DNA of 64,000 nt. Origin: CAXNKG01 sp964202965 (GTDB taxonomy: Bacteria; Acidobacteriota; Vicinamibacteria; Vicinamibacterales; UBA2999). Position numbers and translations under genes: made by a program. Each line of letters begins with the position of its first letter. The first letter of the stretch is position 1. Below, in pieces: positions 44,986 to 53,765 of the stretch. The notes beneath the pieces were generated by a model. The model saw only the letters and a list, made by a program, of their open reading frames with translations. It was not told the origin of the DNA and did no database searches. The stretch is taken from NCBI GenBank assembly GCA_964202965.1, contig CAXNKG010000005.1, positions 1 through 64,000 of the forward strand, read 5' to 3'.

Positions 44986-46065
44986 GTGCTACCTGACTCA
45001 CGAGTGCTGGCCCTGGTGGGCCTGTTGCTGCCACTGGCAGGCCCTGCATACGCACACCATTCATCGGCGCCGCACTTCGATCCTGCCAAGCCCGTCTCGC
45101 TTGTCGGCGTCGTGACCAGCTTCAGACTGGTCAACCCTCACGCGTACCTGTACTTCGATGTCACCGGCCCGGACGGCCAGGTGTCGCACTGGAACTGCGA
45201 GATGACCGCGGCGTCGGTGTTACAGCGCAACGGCTGGACCGAGAAGCTCTTCGCGCCAGGCGCGGTCGTCTCGATCGAGGCGATGTCAGCCCGTCGCGAT
45301 CCCAATGGGTGCTCGTTCACGTCTGCCGTGCTGAGCGATGGCACGCGTATCGCGCGGTCAGGCGTGATCACGAGAGGCGCCGCCCCGGCGAGGCAGAATG
45401 CGGAGTCCTCCTCCACACCGCGGCCCCCCGCGCTCACGACGCTCAGCGGTCGCTGGATCACTACCCCCAGGGGAGGCGGCCCCCCGGGAGGTCGAGGCGG
45501 TCCGGGCACTCAGAACCCGTTCATCACGATCATGACCCCCGCGGGCAAGGCCGCCGCGGACGCGTACGACGATCGCTTCGATGACCCGGCGCTTCGGTGC
45601 AGCCCCTCGAGTATCGTGCGAGGGTGGGGAGAGCCCGGAGGGGTTTCCGAGATCACCCAGACGCGCGATGCGATGACGATCAAACACGAATACATGGACA
45701 CCGTGCGGACCGTGGATGTGCGTACACGACAGCATCCGGCGGCGGTCAAGCGGAGTCTGACGGGTCATTCTGTCGGCTGGTTTGAAGGGTCGACGTTCGT
45801 GATTGAGACGACCGGGTTCGCGGCTGGTGTGCTGCTCCCGCACCCGGGGGTCATGAACAGCGAGGACCTGCGGGTTGTTGAGCGCCTGAGCCTCTCCGCG
45901 GACGGCAGTGAACTGACGCGCACCTACGAAGCGACCGACGCGAAGTTCCTTTCAGCGCCGTTGACCGGCACCAGCAGCTGGACTCGCTCCACGCTCCCGG
46001 TGTCGCCCTACAACTGCACTGAACTGAGCGGTGCCAACAACGTGCGTCCTGGGGCGACCCGGTAA
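44986..46065 (+). CDS. DUF6152-G-x-W domain fusion protein, exported
   Basis: 359 aa from a GTG with AAGGGGG upstream. Signal peptide ends at AYAHHSSAPHFD; DUF6152 core RLVNPHAYLYFDVTG; then from ~150 the second domain (LTTLSGRWITTPRGG, GWFEGSTFVIETTGFAAG, LRVVERLSL, CTELSGANNVRPG). Same domain order as the 28837 protein and clearly paralogous. A Gly/Pro-rich linker separates the domains. Carries its own composite element. Confidence 0.85.
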   Translation: MLPDSRVLALVGLLLPLAGPAYAHHSSAPHFDPAKPVSLVGVVTSFRLVNPHAYLYFDVTGPDGQVSHWNCEMTAASVLQRNGWTEKLFAPGAVVSIEAMSARRDPNGCSFTSAVLSDGTRIARSGVITRGAAPARQNAESSSTPRPPALTTLSGRWITTPRGGGPPGGRGGPGTQNPFITIMTPAGKAAADAYDDRFDDPALRCSPSSIVRGWGEPGGVSEITQTRDAMTIKHEYMDTVRTVDVRTRQHPAAVKRSLTGHSVGWFEGSTFVIETTGFAAGVLLPHPGVMNSEDLRVVERLSLSADGSELTRTYEATDAKFLSAPLTGTSSWTRSTLPVSPYNCTELSGANNVRPGATR

Positions 46066-46072
46066 CGGCGCC

Positions 46073-46230
46073 ATGAGAGTCGTGCGGCGAGTCCAGCTGT
46101 TCGCGGCCTGCGCGATTCTGTTGTTCGGCGGCCTCGCCTGGGCCCCAAGTCCGCCGACCTCTACAACGAGTGCACTCAGGTCACGCCGCAGAACGCGGCC
46201 GACGTCATCGCTCGCAGAACCGTACGGTGA
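46073..46230 (+). pseudogene. possible broken small exported protein gene
   Basis: From the ATG at 46073 a good signal peptide reads RRVQLFAACAILLFGGLAWA. The same frame then becomes Arg/Thr-rich nonsense, while the +2 frame from 46141 gives a plausible mature part, GPKSADLYNECTQVTPQN then AADVIARRTVR, ending at a stop at 46228-46230. This looks like a short gene with one frameshift near 46140, just upstream of the TRAP binding protein gene. Weak evidence; no family recognised. Confidence 0.3.
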
Positions 46231-46263
46231 CCCCGCGCGTGCTGAGGGCCGGAGAACCTGGTA

Positions 46264-47289
46264 ATGACTAAGCTGACAGTGACTCGCCGGCAGTTCGCCG
46301 CGCGACTCGTGACGGCCGGCGGATTGACGATCTTCTCCCGCCGGGCGCGGGCGGCCGACTTCTCGATGCGCCAGTTCCACAACCAGCCGCCCGAAAGCCC
46401 GCTGCACAGGCGCCTCGTCGAGATGTGGGCGGCGGTCAAGACCGAGACGGCCGGGCGGGTCGAAGTCGAGGTCGTCGCGGGCCGCATCCGCGCGTCGGGC
46501 CAGGGCCCCGCCCCCGGCACCGCGCAGCTGCGCGACGGGCAGATCGAGTTCTCCACGGTGAGCGGCAACGGGCTGGCGTCGATCGTGCCCGCAGCCGACG
46601 TGCAGGCCACGCCGTACGCCTTCCGCACGCAGGCCCAGGTCTATCGCGCGATGGACGGCGATCTCGGCGACTATCTTCGCGAGGAACTGCGCGCCAAGGG
46701 CCTCTACGCCGTTCCCTTCGGGTGCTTCGAGAACGGGTTTCATCAAATCACGACGGCGAGCAGGCCTGTCCGGGCTCCCGGTGACATGCTGGGCCTCAAG
46801 ATTCGCGTGCCGGGGTCCCCGCTGTACCAGGAGTTCTTCGCGTCGTTCGGCGCCGTCGTGAGCACGATGAACATCAGCACGCTCCACGAGGCGCTCAAGA
46901 ACGGCGTCGTCGAGGCCCAGGAGGATCCGATCGACATCGTGGAGCTGTTCGGGCTGTACGAGGTGCAGAAATACGTGAGCATGACCAACCACTCGTGGTC
47001 CGGCTACAACCTTGTGGCCAACCTGCAGATCTGGCAGCGGCTGCCACCCGACGTGCGGAGCGTGATTGAACGCAACACCCGCAGGTTCACGGCCCTGCAG
47101 CGGGCGGATAATGCCGTGCTCAACGGCCCGCAGGGGCGCGCACATCTGATCGAGCGGGGCATGTCCGTCAACGACCCGGACACGGCGCTGTTCCGGGCGG
47201 GGCTCGGACCCTACTACGCTCGCTGGAAGGCGTCGATCGGCCAGAAGGCGACGAGCCTGCTCGAGGCGCATGTCGGCCGATTAGCGTAG
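46264..47289 (+). CDS. TRAP transporter solute-binding protein (DctP family)
   Basis: 341 aa. Tat signal (TVTRRQFAARLVTAGG). Mature part FSMRQFHNQPPESPLHRRL, GCFENGFHQITTASRPVRAP, GLKIRVPGSPLYQEFFASFG, NGVVEAQEDPIDIVELFG: full DctP landmarks, including the conserved substrate Arg region. No DctQ or DctM membrane subunit is encoded nearby, so it is an orphan or its partners are elsewhere. Neighbouring genes suggest a carboxylate or aromatic acid ligand (inference). Confidence 0.9.
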   Translation: MTKLTVTRRQFAARLVTAGGLTIFSRRARAADFSMRQFHNQPPESPLHRRLVEMWAAVKTETAGRVEVEVVAGRIRASGQGPAPGTAQLRDGQIEFSTVSGNGLASIVPAADVQATPYAFRTQAQVYRAMDGDLGDYLREELRAKGLYAVPFGCFENGFHQITTASRPVRAPGDMLGLKIRVPGSPLYQEFFASFGAVVSTMNISTLHEALKNGVVEAQEDPIDIVELFGLYEVQKYVSMTNHSWSGYNLVANLQIWQRLPPDVRSVIERNTRRFTALQRADNAVLNGPQGRAHLIERGMSVNDPDTALFRAGLGPYYARWKASIGQKATSLLEAHVGRLA

Positions 47290-47389
47290 CTGATGCCGGC
47301 GGGAGAGACGCCGATGACGAAGGTCGCTGTCGCCCGTCAGGCTCGCCGCACTGAACGATGTCCGCAACCGGGACCCTGCCGTCGCCGGC

Positions 47390-48103
47390 TCATGACGCGC
47401 GCACGAGCTGCTGCTTCCGGTCCTGGTGGTACTGCATGAGGGTCGCGTTTGCGGCCCGCACAACCGTCGTCTCTTCCGCGATCCGCGCGACGTCCTTCCC
47501 CGGTACCGCCACATACAGATCCGAATCGCCCAGGCCCGTATAGACCCGGTTGCCGACGCACCCGGTGCTGGCGGTCGTGCCGTGCGCGAGCGCCGCCGGC
47601 AGCACCATACAGGTGGGACGTGGCAGGGTCGTGAACTGGGCCGGAACGCCGGCGCGAATCGCCGCTTCCTGCAGGATCATCACCCGCCCTGGCGGACCCC
47701 AGAAGAGCACGACGTCGGGGTCGACGGGTGTCCTGCCGAGCGGCGCGTAGACGACTGCGGCCGGTGTGTCCGGAAGCCGCGGAATGCCGGGCACCTCGTC
47801 CATCGTGATGTAGCCGATACCGCTCATGAACTGGAGCGTGTCGCTCAGTTCGTTCGCACGGTCCGCCGGGAGCGCGATGTTATGGGTATGCGCCCCGATG
47901 GGGCAATTGTAGTGATCGTGCGCGCCGGTCGAGAAGACCCGCCCCTCCGCCGCCATCTTCCAGAAGCTGCAGCCTGACGGCTGGACACCCTCGAACCTGG
48001 GGACTGCCGGCAGCTCGGCGGCCAGGAACGCCACCGCAACCGGCGGCTGCCGCAGGTCCAAGTTATCCATGAAGAGCGTTTCGAGCCGCTGATAGTCAGG
48101 CAT
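47390..48103 (-). CDS. DUF169 family protein
   Basis: 237 aa, cytoplasmic. DLRQPPVAVAFLAAELP, PSGCSFWKMAAEG, NCPIGAHTHNIALP, VLFWGPPGRVMILQEAA and STGCVGNRVYTGLGDSDLY match DUF169, which has several conserved Cys. It overlaps the BASS transporter gene by 8 bp. The family's function is unknown. Confidence 0.82.
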   Translation of the reverse strand: MPDYQRLETLFMDNLDLRQPPVAVAFLAAELPAVPRFEGVQPSGCSFWKMAAEGRVFSTGAHDHYNCPIGAHTHNIALPADRANELSDTLQFMSGIGYITMDEVPGIPRLPDTPAAVVYAPLGRTPVDPDVVLFWGPPGRVMILQEAAIRAGVPAQFTTLPRPTCMVLPAALAHGTTASTGCVGNRVYTGLGDSDLYVAVPGKDVARIAEETTVVRAANATLMQYHQDRKQQLVRAS

Positions 48104-48998
48104 GTGGTTCCTCGGCGAGAATCAGGCGCCGCCCGATGGACACGAATGCCAGTGCCGTGGTGGGCATGACCACGGCGTACAACAGGGCCGCAACCGCGAG
48201 GTCCGGGCGCTGGAGCATGTTGAAGGTGATGGCGAACGACAGCGCCAGGTTCTGGACGCCCACTTCGAACGTGATGGTCACCGCCTGCGCCATCCGCAAG
48301 CCGAACACCCGCGCAAGCCCGAAGCCGAGCGCCATCGTCGAGAGATTGAGCGCGACGACGAGTGCGCCGGCCGTCGCCACGTGATCGAGCAGCTGTTGGT
48401 AGCTCGAGATGATGCCCAGAATCAGCACTGCGGCCATCAGGTACAACACCGATTTTCGGATCGGCTCGACCGCCCGCTCCGCGAATGCGCTGAACCGTCC
48501 GCGGATGACCATGCCGATGACGAGCGGCAGGAACGTGTAGGAGATCAGGCCCACCAGCATGGGCAGGACCGGGAGTGTTCCCAGCTGCCCCTCGTCGCCA
48601 AACGTCTGCAGCGCGAGGTTGATCAGGAAGGGAATGGTGAACACCGTGATGACGCTGGTGACCGCCGACAGCGTCACGCACAGGGGGACGTCGGCCCGCG
48701 CCGCAAATGAATATGCGTTGGACGTGATGCCGCTAGGGCAGGCGGCGAGGATGATCAGTCCGACGGCGATAAACGGCGGAGGGTTGAAAATGATGGCGAG
48801 CGCGAACGCGGTCAACGGCATGCCGACCAGCTGGCCGACGAGGCCGAGCGTGGCCGCCTTCGGGAACAGCACGACCCGGCGGAAATCCGGCAGCGTGAGT
48901 GACAGGCCGAGCCCCACCATCACCAGCCGCAACACCCACGGGACGACCTCCGCGTTGATAAATGCGGCCTGTTGGCTGAAGGACTGGAGGAGTTCCAT
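48096..48998 (-). CDS. bile acid:sodium symporter (BASS) family transporter
   Basis: 300 aa, about ten hydrophobic helices. VGLIILAACPSGITSNAYSF and the late EVGVQNLALSFAI are the two crossover-helix motifs that bind sodium in the family. Bacterial members move organic anions such as pantoate, 2-keto acids or glycolate. Encoded 10 bp after a fumarylacetoacetase-family hydrolase gene, so it may import an organic acid handled by that enzyme. Confidence 0.88.
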   Translation of the reverse strand: MELLQSFSQQAAFINAEVVPWVLRLVMVGLGLSLTLPDFRRVVLFPKAATLGLVGQLVGMPLTAFALAIIFNPPPFIAVGLIILAACPSGITSNAYSFAARADVPLCVTLSAVTSVITVFTIPFLINLALQTFGDEGQLGTLPVLPMLVGLISYTFLPLVIGMVIRGRFSAFAERAVEPIRKSVLYLMAAVLILGIISSYQQLLDHVATAGALVVALNLSTMALGFGLARVFGLRMAQAVTITFEVGVQNLALSFAITFNMLQRPDLAVAALLYAVVMPTTALAFVSIGRRLILAEEPHA

Positions 48999-49008
48999 AG
49001 GCTGCCTA

Positions 49009-49878
49009 TTATGCCCGCGCCACGATGCGGTTCCGCAGGACGCCGATACCTTCGACTTCGGTCTCCATCACGTCGCCGTCCTGAAGGAACTCGGGCGGGG
49101 TCCGCGCGAATCCGACGCCCTCAGGCGTACCGGTGGCGATGATGTCACCGGGCTCGAGGGTCAGCCCGGAGGAGAGCGACTCGATGAGCGCGTCGACCGG
49201 AAAGATCATGTGGCGCGTGCTGCCGCGCTGCTTCTCGACGCCGTTGACGCGCAGCGACAGCTCCTTCTGCTGCGGATCGCCAAATTCATCCGCGGTAACG
49301 ACCACGGGCCCCATCGGGCAGAAGCCGTCGAGGCTCTTGCCCTTGAAGAACTGTCCGTGGCTGCGCTGCAGGTCGCGCGCGGTGACGTCATTGATGACGG
49401 TATAGCCGAACACGTGGGCGAGCGCCCGCGTGGCCTCGATGTTCGTGCCGCCGATGCCGATGATCGCCCCGAGCTCCGCTTCCCAGTCCACCTGCTTCGT
49501 CGCCTCCGCGTGCAGCGGCACATCGTCATACGGTCCGACGACCGTCGTAGGGGCCTTCGTGAAGAACATGGACCGTTCGGGAAGCTTCAGCTCCTCGCCG
49601 CGGGCGCGCGCCCCTTCTTCGGCGTGGCTCACGAAATTCCTGCCCACGCAGAACACGTTCTTCAGAGGGCGCGGAATGGGCGCGTGCCAGCGGATGCCCG
49701 CGACGTCGTGCTCCGGTCCGTTGGCGGTCTGCGCAGCGGTGTGCGTCCAGACCTGCGGCCCTCCCTGAATGAGTGCGATCAGGGTCCGCGGGGTCTCGAT
49801 TTCGATGACGCGGTTGTTCAGCAGGGCGCCCAGGCGCGGCGTGCCGTGGGAACCGGTCGAAAACATCAGATATCGCAT
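49009..49878 (-). CDS. fumarylacetoacetate hydrolase-family protein
   Basis: 289 aa. KNVFCVGRNFVSHAEEG, then the metal ligands E-x-E (DWEAELGAIIG) and D in YTVINDVTARDLQ, then FKGKSLDGFCPMGP and TGTPEGVGFARTPPEFLQ. This is the FAH C-terminal domain arrangement of fumarylpyruvate, acylpyruvate or 2-oxohept-3-enedioate hydrolases/isomerases. Divergent from a second FAH-family gene and the gentisate-dioxygenase-like gene, which favours a place in the maleylpyruvate/fumarylpyruvate branch. Confidence 0.88.
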   Translation of the reverse strand: MRYLMFSTGSHGTPRLGALLNNRVIEIETPRTLIALIQGGPQVWTHTAAQTANGPEHDVAGIRWHAPIPRPLKNVFCVGRNFVSHAEEGARARGEELKLPERSMFFTKAPTTVVGPYDDVPLHAEATKQVDWEAELGAIIGIGGTNIEATRALAHVFGYTVINDVTARDLQRSHGQFFKGKSLDGFCPMGPVVVTADEFGDPQQKELSLRVNGVEKQRGSTRHMIFPVDALIESLSSGLTLEPGDIIATGTPEGVGFARTPPEFLQDGDVMETEVEGIGVLRNRIVARA

Positions 49879-50006
49879 GCCGGCCAGTCAGCCTATCACG
49901 CAAACGGACGAAGCTATTCGCCTCCAAGGAGGGTCCTTCGTGGATCGTGTGGTGCGAATTATCGGCGGCGTGTTCCGGGTTCCGGGTTTGATGTTCGAGT
50001 TCGGCA

Positions 50007-50018
50007 GATAATTGCTCG
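50007..50018 (+). promoter_or_regulatory. -10-like box 6 nt before a start codon (leaderless candidate)
   Basis: GATAAT (50007-50012) then 6 nt and the ATG at 50019. No Shine-Dalgarno and no clear -35. Confidence 0.45.
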
Positions 50019-50879
50019 ATGCGATTGTGCCGGTACGATGACCATCGGCTAGGGCTCGTTGAGGGCGGCGCCGTCACGGACGTCACGGCCGCCCTCGACG
50101 TCCTTCCGGCCTGCCGCTATCCGCTGCCTGGCTGGGACCTCCTGATCGAGCATCTCGATGCCGTCCGCGCGCGCGTCAAGGCGCTGCGCCAGACGGGCCG
50201 GCAGCTGCCGCTCGAGCGGGTGACGCTGCGGAGCCCGGTCGCCAACCCCGGCAAAATCATCGCGGCGCCCGTGAACTACCAGAAGCATCTGGACGAAGTG
50301 CGTTCGGACAGCCAGATTCACGCGGGGAACGTGGCCCATACGATCACCATTCAACAGGCAGGTGTCTTCCTGAAGGCGAACAGCTCGCTTGTCGGCCCTG
50401 GCGACGGCGTCACGCTGCGAAAGCCCGATCGCCGCACCGACCATGAAGTGGAGCTGGCGTTCGTGATTGGCCGCCGGGCCAGCCGCGTGTCGAGCGCGGA
50501 CGCGCTGCAGTACGTCGCCGGGTATGCCATCGGTCTCGACATCTCCATTCGCGGCTCCGAGGACCGCAGCCTCCGCAAGTCGGCCGACAGCTACACGGTG
50601 CTCGGTCCGTGGCTCGTGACGGCCGATGAGGTGCCGAATCCCGGCACGCTGGATCTGGAGATCGCCGTCAACGGGCAGCAGCGCCAGAAGTCAAACACGA
50701 AGTATCTGATTCTGGGCGTGCCCGAGCTCATTGAGCTGGCATCCTCGTTCTACACGCTCCATCCCGGCGACATCGTCCTGACCGGAACGCCCGAGGGCGT
50801 GAGCCCGATCGAGCCCGGGGACCGGATCGTTGCCACCATCGCGGGTATAGGCTCGATGCAGGTGCAGGTACATGGATAG
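50019..50879 (+). CDS. fumarylacetoacetate hydrolase-family protein (second)
   Basis: 286 aa. NPGKIIAAPVNYQKHLDEV, FLKANSSLVGPGD, metal ligands DHEVELAFVIG, GLDISIRGSEDRSLRKS and LTGTPEGVSPIEPGD. The gene ends 8 bp inside the dioxygenase gene, so the two are co-translated. With gentisate dioxygenase as neighbour, the simplest role is hydrolysis of fumarylpyruvate to fumarate and pyruvate. Confidence 0.88.
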   Translation: MRLCRYDDHRLGLVEGGAVTDVTAALDVLPACRYPLPGWDLLIEHLDAVRARVKALRQTGRQLPLERVTLRSPVANPGKIIAAPVNYQKHLDEVRSDSQIHAGNVAHTITIQQAGVFLKANSSLVGPGDGVTLRKPDRRTDHEVELAFVIGRRASRVSSADALQYVAGYAIGLDISIRGSEDRSLRKSADSYTVLGPWLVTADEVPNPGTLDLEIAVNGQQRQKSNTKYLILGVPELIELASSFYTLHPGDIVLTGTPEGVSPIEPGDRIVATIAGIGSMQVQVHG

Positions 50880-51936
50880 CTCCGCCGCCACGACGTTTCC
50901 GACCGCCGGCCTGTCGCCGGAGCGCCGCGATCTGTACGCGCGCCTCGACAGGAAGTCGGCGGCGCCGCTCTGGGAAGTGCTCGGGAAGATCATTCCGCTT
51001 GAACCCACTCCCGATACGGTTCCCGTGGTGTGGCGGTACGACGAGCTGAGGCCGCTCCTGCTCGAAGCCGGCCGGCTTCTGACCGCGAAAGAGGCGGAGC
51101 GGCGCGTGCTGATCCTGGAAAACCCTGGCCTCCGCGGCCAGTCGCGGATTACGCAGAGCCTGTACGCCGGCCTGCAGTTGATTCTTCCAGGCGAAATCGC
51201 GCCGGCCCATCGTCACGCGGCCGCAGCCCTCCGCTTCATCGTCGAAGGCACCGGGGCCTACACGGCGGTCGAAGGGGAGCGGACGACGATGCACCCGGGC
51301 GATTTCATCCTCACGCCGTCGTGGACGTATCACGATCACGGCAATCCCGGCGATGTGCCGGTGATCTGGCTCGACGGGCTCGACGTGCCGATCGTGAACC
51401 TGTTCGACGCGAGCTTCCGGGAGAGTTTTCCGGACGAAACGCATCCGAACACCGTGCCTGAGGGCGATTCGCATGCGCGGTATGCCGCGAACATGCTGCC
51501 GGTGGACTGGACCCCGCAGCGCACTTCGTCGCCGATCTTCAATTACCCGTACGCGCGAAGCCGCGAGACCGTTCATGCTCTTTACACGAACGGTCCCGTG
51601 CACGAGTGCCACGGCGTGAAGGTTCGCTATATCAACCCGGCGCAGGGCGGGCCCCCGATGCCGACCATCGGCGCGTTTCTGCAGCTGCTGCCCAAGGGAT
51701 TCACGGGAACGCCGTATCGCGCCACCGACGCCACGATCTATACGGCGGTCGAGGGGCGCGGCCAGAGCCGCATTGGCGAGACGACCGTCACCTGGGGTCC
51801 GCGTGACATCTTCGTGATCCCGTCGTGGGTCCCCGTCTCGCATGAGGCCAGCGAAGAATCGGTGCTCTTCAGTTTTTCAGACCGTCCCGCGCAGCAGGTG
51901 CTCGGGTTGTGGCGCGAACAGGCGCCGGTGGCGTAG
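50872..51936 (+). CDS. gentisate 1,2-dioxygenase-like bicupin
   Basis: 354 aa, the usual length for gentisate or 1-hydroxy-2-naphthoate dioxygenases. The first cupin has LPGEIAPAHRHAAAALRFIV (H-x-H iron ligands) and HPGDFILTPSWTYHDHGN; the second cupin (residues ~230-340) has YTAVEGRGQSRIG and IPSWVPVSH. It opens the aromatic ring between the carboxyl- and hydroxyl-bearing carbons using Fe(II). The exact aromatic substrate (gentisate, salicylate, hydroxynaphthoate) cannot be fixed from sequence alone. Confidence 0.88.
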   Translation: MDSSAATTFPTAGLSPERRDLYARLDRKSAAPLWEVLGKIIPLEPTPDTVPVVWRYDELRPLLLEAGRLLTAKEAERRVLILENPGLRGQSRITQSLYAGLQLILPGEIAPAHRHAAAALRFIVEGTGAYTAVEGERTTMHPGDFILTPSWTYHDHGNPGDVPVIWLDGLDVPIVNLFDASFRESFPDETHPNTVPEGDSHARYAANMLPVDWTPQRTSSPIFNYPYARSRETVHALYTNGPVHECHGVKVRYINPAQGGPPMPTIGAFLQLLPKGFTGTPYRATDATIYTAVEGRGQSRIGETTVTWGPRDIFVIPSWVPVSHEASEESVLFSFSDRPAQQVLGLWREQAPVA

Positions 51937-51947
51937 CAGGTAGCCGT

Positions 51948-53765
51948 ATGAAAAAGCTCATCGTCGCGGCGGCACTCCTCCTTGCGAGCACGCCCGCCCA
52001 TGCGCAGGTGGACTTCTCCGGCGAGTGGGCGCCGCGGTTCTGGGAGGACCAGCCCGAACGCGTCCCCGGGCCTGAGCTGGGAGATTTTCTCGGCATTCCG
52101 ATCAGCGATGCGGCGCGGCTGCGTGCCGAAGCCTGGGACGCGTCTATTCAGACGCTACCGGAATGGCAGTGCCGCCCGCATTCGGCCGACTACATCTGGC
52201 GCGGGCCTTCTAATCTCCGGATCACCAAAGAGGTCGATCCCGTCTCGCGCGAGACGACGGCCTTCCATGCCGAATGGCTGCGGTCGGTCGATCGCGCGAT
52301 CTACCTGGACGGCCGCCCACGGCCGCCCGCGGACGCGCTCCACACCTGGTCCGGCTTTTCGACCGCGAGATGGATCGGCGACATCCTCGAAGTCACCGTG
52401 ACGCACCTCAAGGAGGGGTACCTGCGCCGGAACGGCCTGCCGCGCAGCGACAGGGCGACGCTCAAGGAGTACTGGATTCGCAACGGGAACTATCTGACGG
52501 TCACCGCGATCGTCCACGACCCCGTCTACCTGACGGAGCCGTTCATCCGGACGACCGACTACGAGCTGGACCTGCATCAACGCGTACCGCCCTACCCGTG
52601 CGCGGTCGTGCAGGAGGTTGAGCGCGAGAAGGGGCAGATTCCGCACTTTCTGCCTGGCGCGAACCCGTACATGACGGAGTTCGCCACGAAGCACAAGATT
52701 CCGGTGGCATCGACGCGCGGCGGCGCGACCACGATGTACCCCGGCGGCGTACCCCCGCGGACCGCGGTGGCCCAGCCCCCGGCGCCCGCGTCTCCCTCGG
52801 GCATCCAGGTCCTGCCGGTGCGCGGCAACATCTTCGTGCTGCAGGGGGCCGGCGCCAACATCACCGCCTCGGTCGGCAGGGACGGCGTGCTCGTGGTCGA
52901 CACCGGGCTGGCGCAGGCATCTGACGCGGTCATCGCGGCACTGCGGCAGCTGCAGGGACAGCTCGACCTGCGGGCGCCGCCGCAGGGATTCGCCGCCGAA
53001 ACGCGCTCGAGCGTGGCCGATCGCCACATCGAGCCCCCCGCGAAGCCGATTCGGTACATCGTCAATACGCACATGCACCCGGATCACACCGGCGGCAACG
53101 AGAAGCTGCGGCAGGCGGGCCGGACGTACACCGGCGGCAACGTTGCCGGCACGATTGAGGATGCCGGCGAAGGCGCCGCGATCCTCAGTCATGAGAACGT
53201 GATGCTGCGGATGACGGGCCAGATCGCCGGCGAGCAGACGTCGCCGTCGGACGCCGTGCCGACCGACACGTTCTACGGCGAGGGGATGAAGCTCAGTCAT
53301 TTCTTCAACGGCGAGGGTGTGCAGCTGATGCACCAGCCAGCGGCGCACAGCGACGGCGATACACTGGTGTACTTCCGCGGGTCGGATGTCATCGCCGCGG
53401 GTGACATCTACCTCACGACCAGTTACCCACTCATCGATGCGAAGCGCGGCGGGACGATCGATGGCGTGATCGCCGGCCTGAACCGCATTCTCGACACGGT
53501 GATTCCCGAATTTCGCTCCGAAGGCGGGACCCTCGTCATTCCGGGGCACGGACGGATCAGCGACTCGGCCGACGTGGCGTACTACCGCGACATGGTCACG
53601 ATCATCCGCGACCGCATCGCGGCGATGGCACAGAAGGGCATGACGCTCGAACAGGTCAGGGCCGCGAAGCCGACGGCGGATTACGACGGCCGGTACGGCG
53701 CGACGACCGGTGTCTGGACCACGGACATGTTTATTGAGGCGGTGTACGCCACCGTCGAACGATGA
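51948..53765 (+). CDS. fusion of exported G-x-W domain with MBL-fold hydrolase
   Basis: 605 aa from the ATG at 51948 (signal peptide to AHAQ). Residues ~20-270 (VDFSGEWAPRFWED, GIPISDAARLRAE, THLKEGYLRRNGLPRS, PHFLPGANPYMTEF) match the separate 22327 protein; after a Pro/Ala linker, residues ~295-605 match the 20431 MBL protein but with an intact H375-M-H377-P-D-H380 and later AAHSDGD and VIPGHGR. Thus two neighbours of the 20-23 kb operon are joined here. The partner of the 21486 type follows with a 4-bp overlap. Confidence 0.88.
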   Translation: MKKLIVAAALLLASTPAHAQVDFSGEWAPRFWEDQPERVPGPELGDFLGIPISDAARLRAEAWDASIQTLPEWQCRPHSADYIWRGPSNLRITKEVDPVSRETTAFHAEWLRSVDRAIYLDGRPRPPADALHTWSGFSTARWIGDILEVTVTHLKEGYLRRNGLPRSDRATLKEYWIRNGNYLTVTAIVHDPVYLTEPFIRTTDYELDLHQRVPPYPCAVVQEVEREKGQIPHFLPGANPYMTEFATKHKIPVASTRGGATTMYPGGVPPRTAVAQPPAPASPSGIQVLPVRGNIFVLQGAGANITASVGRDGVLVVDTGLAQASDAVIAALRQLQGQLDLRAPPQGFAAETRSSVADRHIEPPAKPIRYIVNTHMHPDHTGGNEKLRQAGRTYTGGNVAGTIEDAGEGAAILSHENVMLRMTGQIAGEQTSPSDAVPTDTFYGEGMKLSHFFNGEGVQLMHQPAAHSDGDTLVYFRGSDVIAAGDIYLTTSYPLIDAKRGGTIDGVIAGLNRILDTVIPEFRSEGGTLVIPGHGRISDSADVAYYRDMVTIIRDRIAAMAQKGMTLEQVRAAKPTADYDGRYGATTGVWTTDMFIEAVYATVER

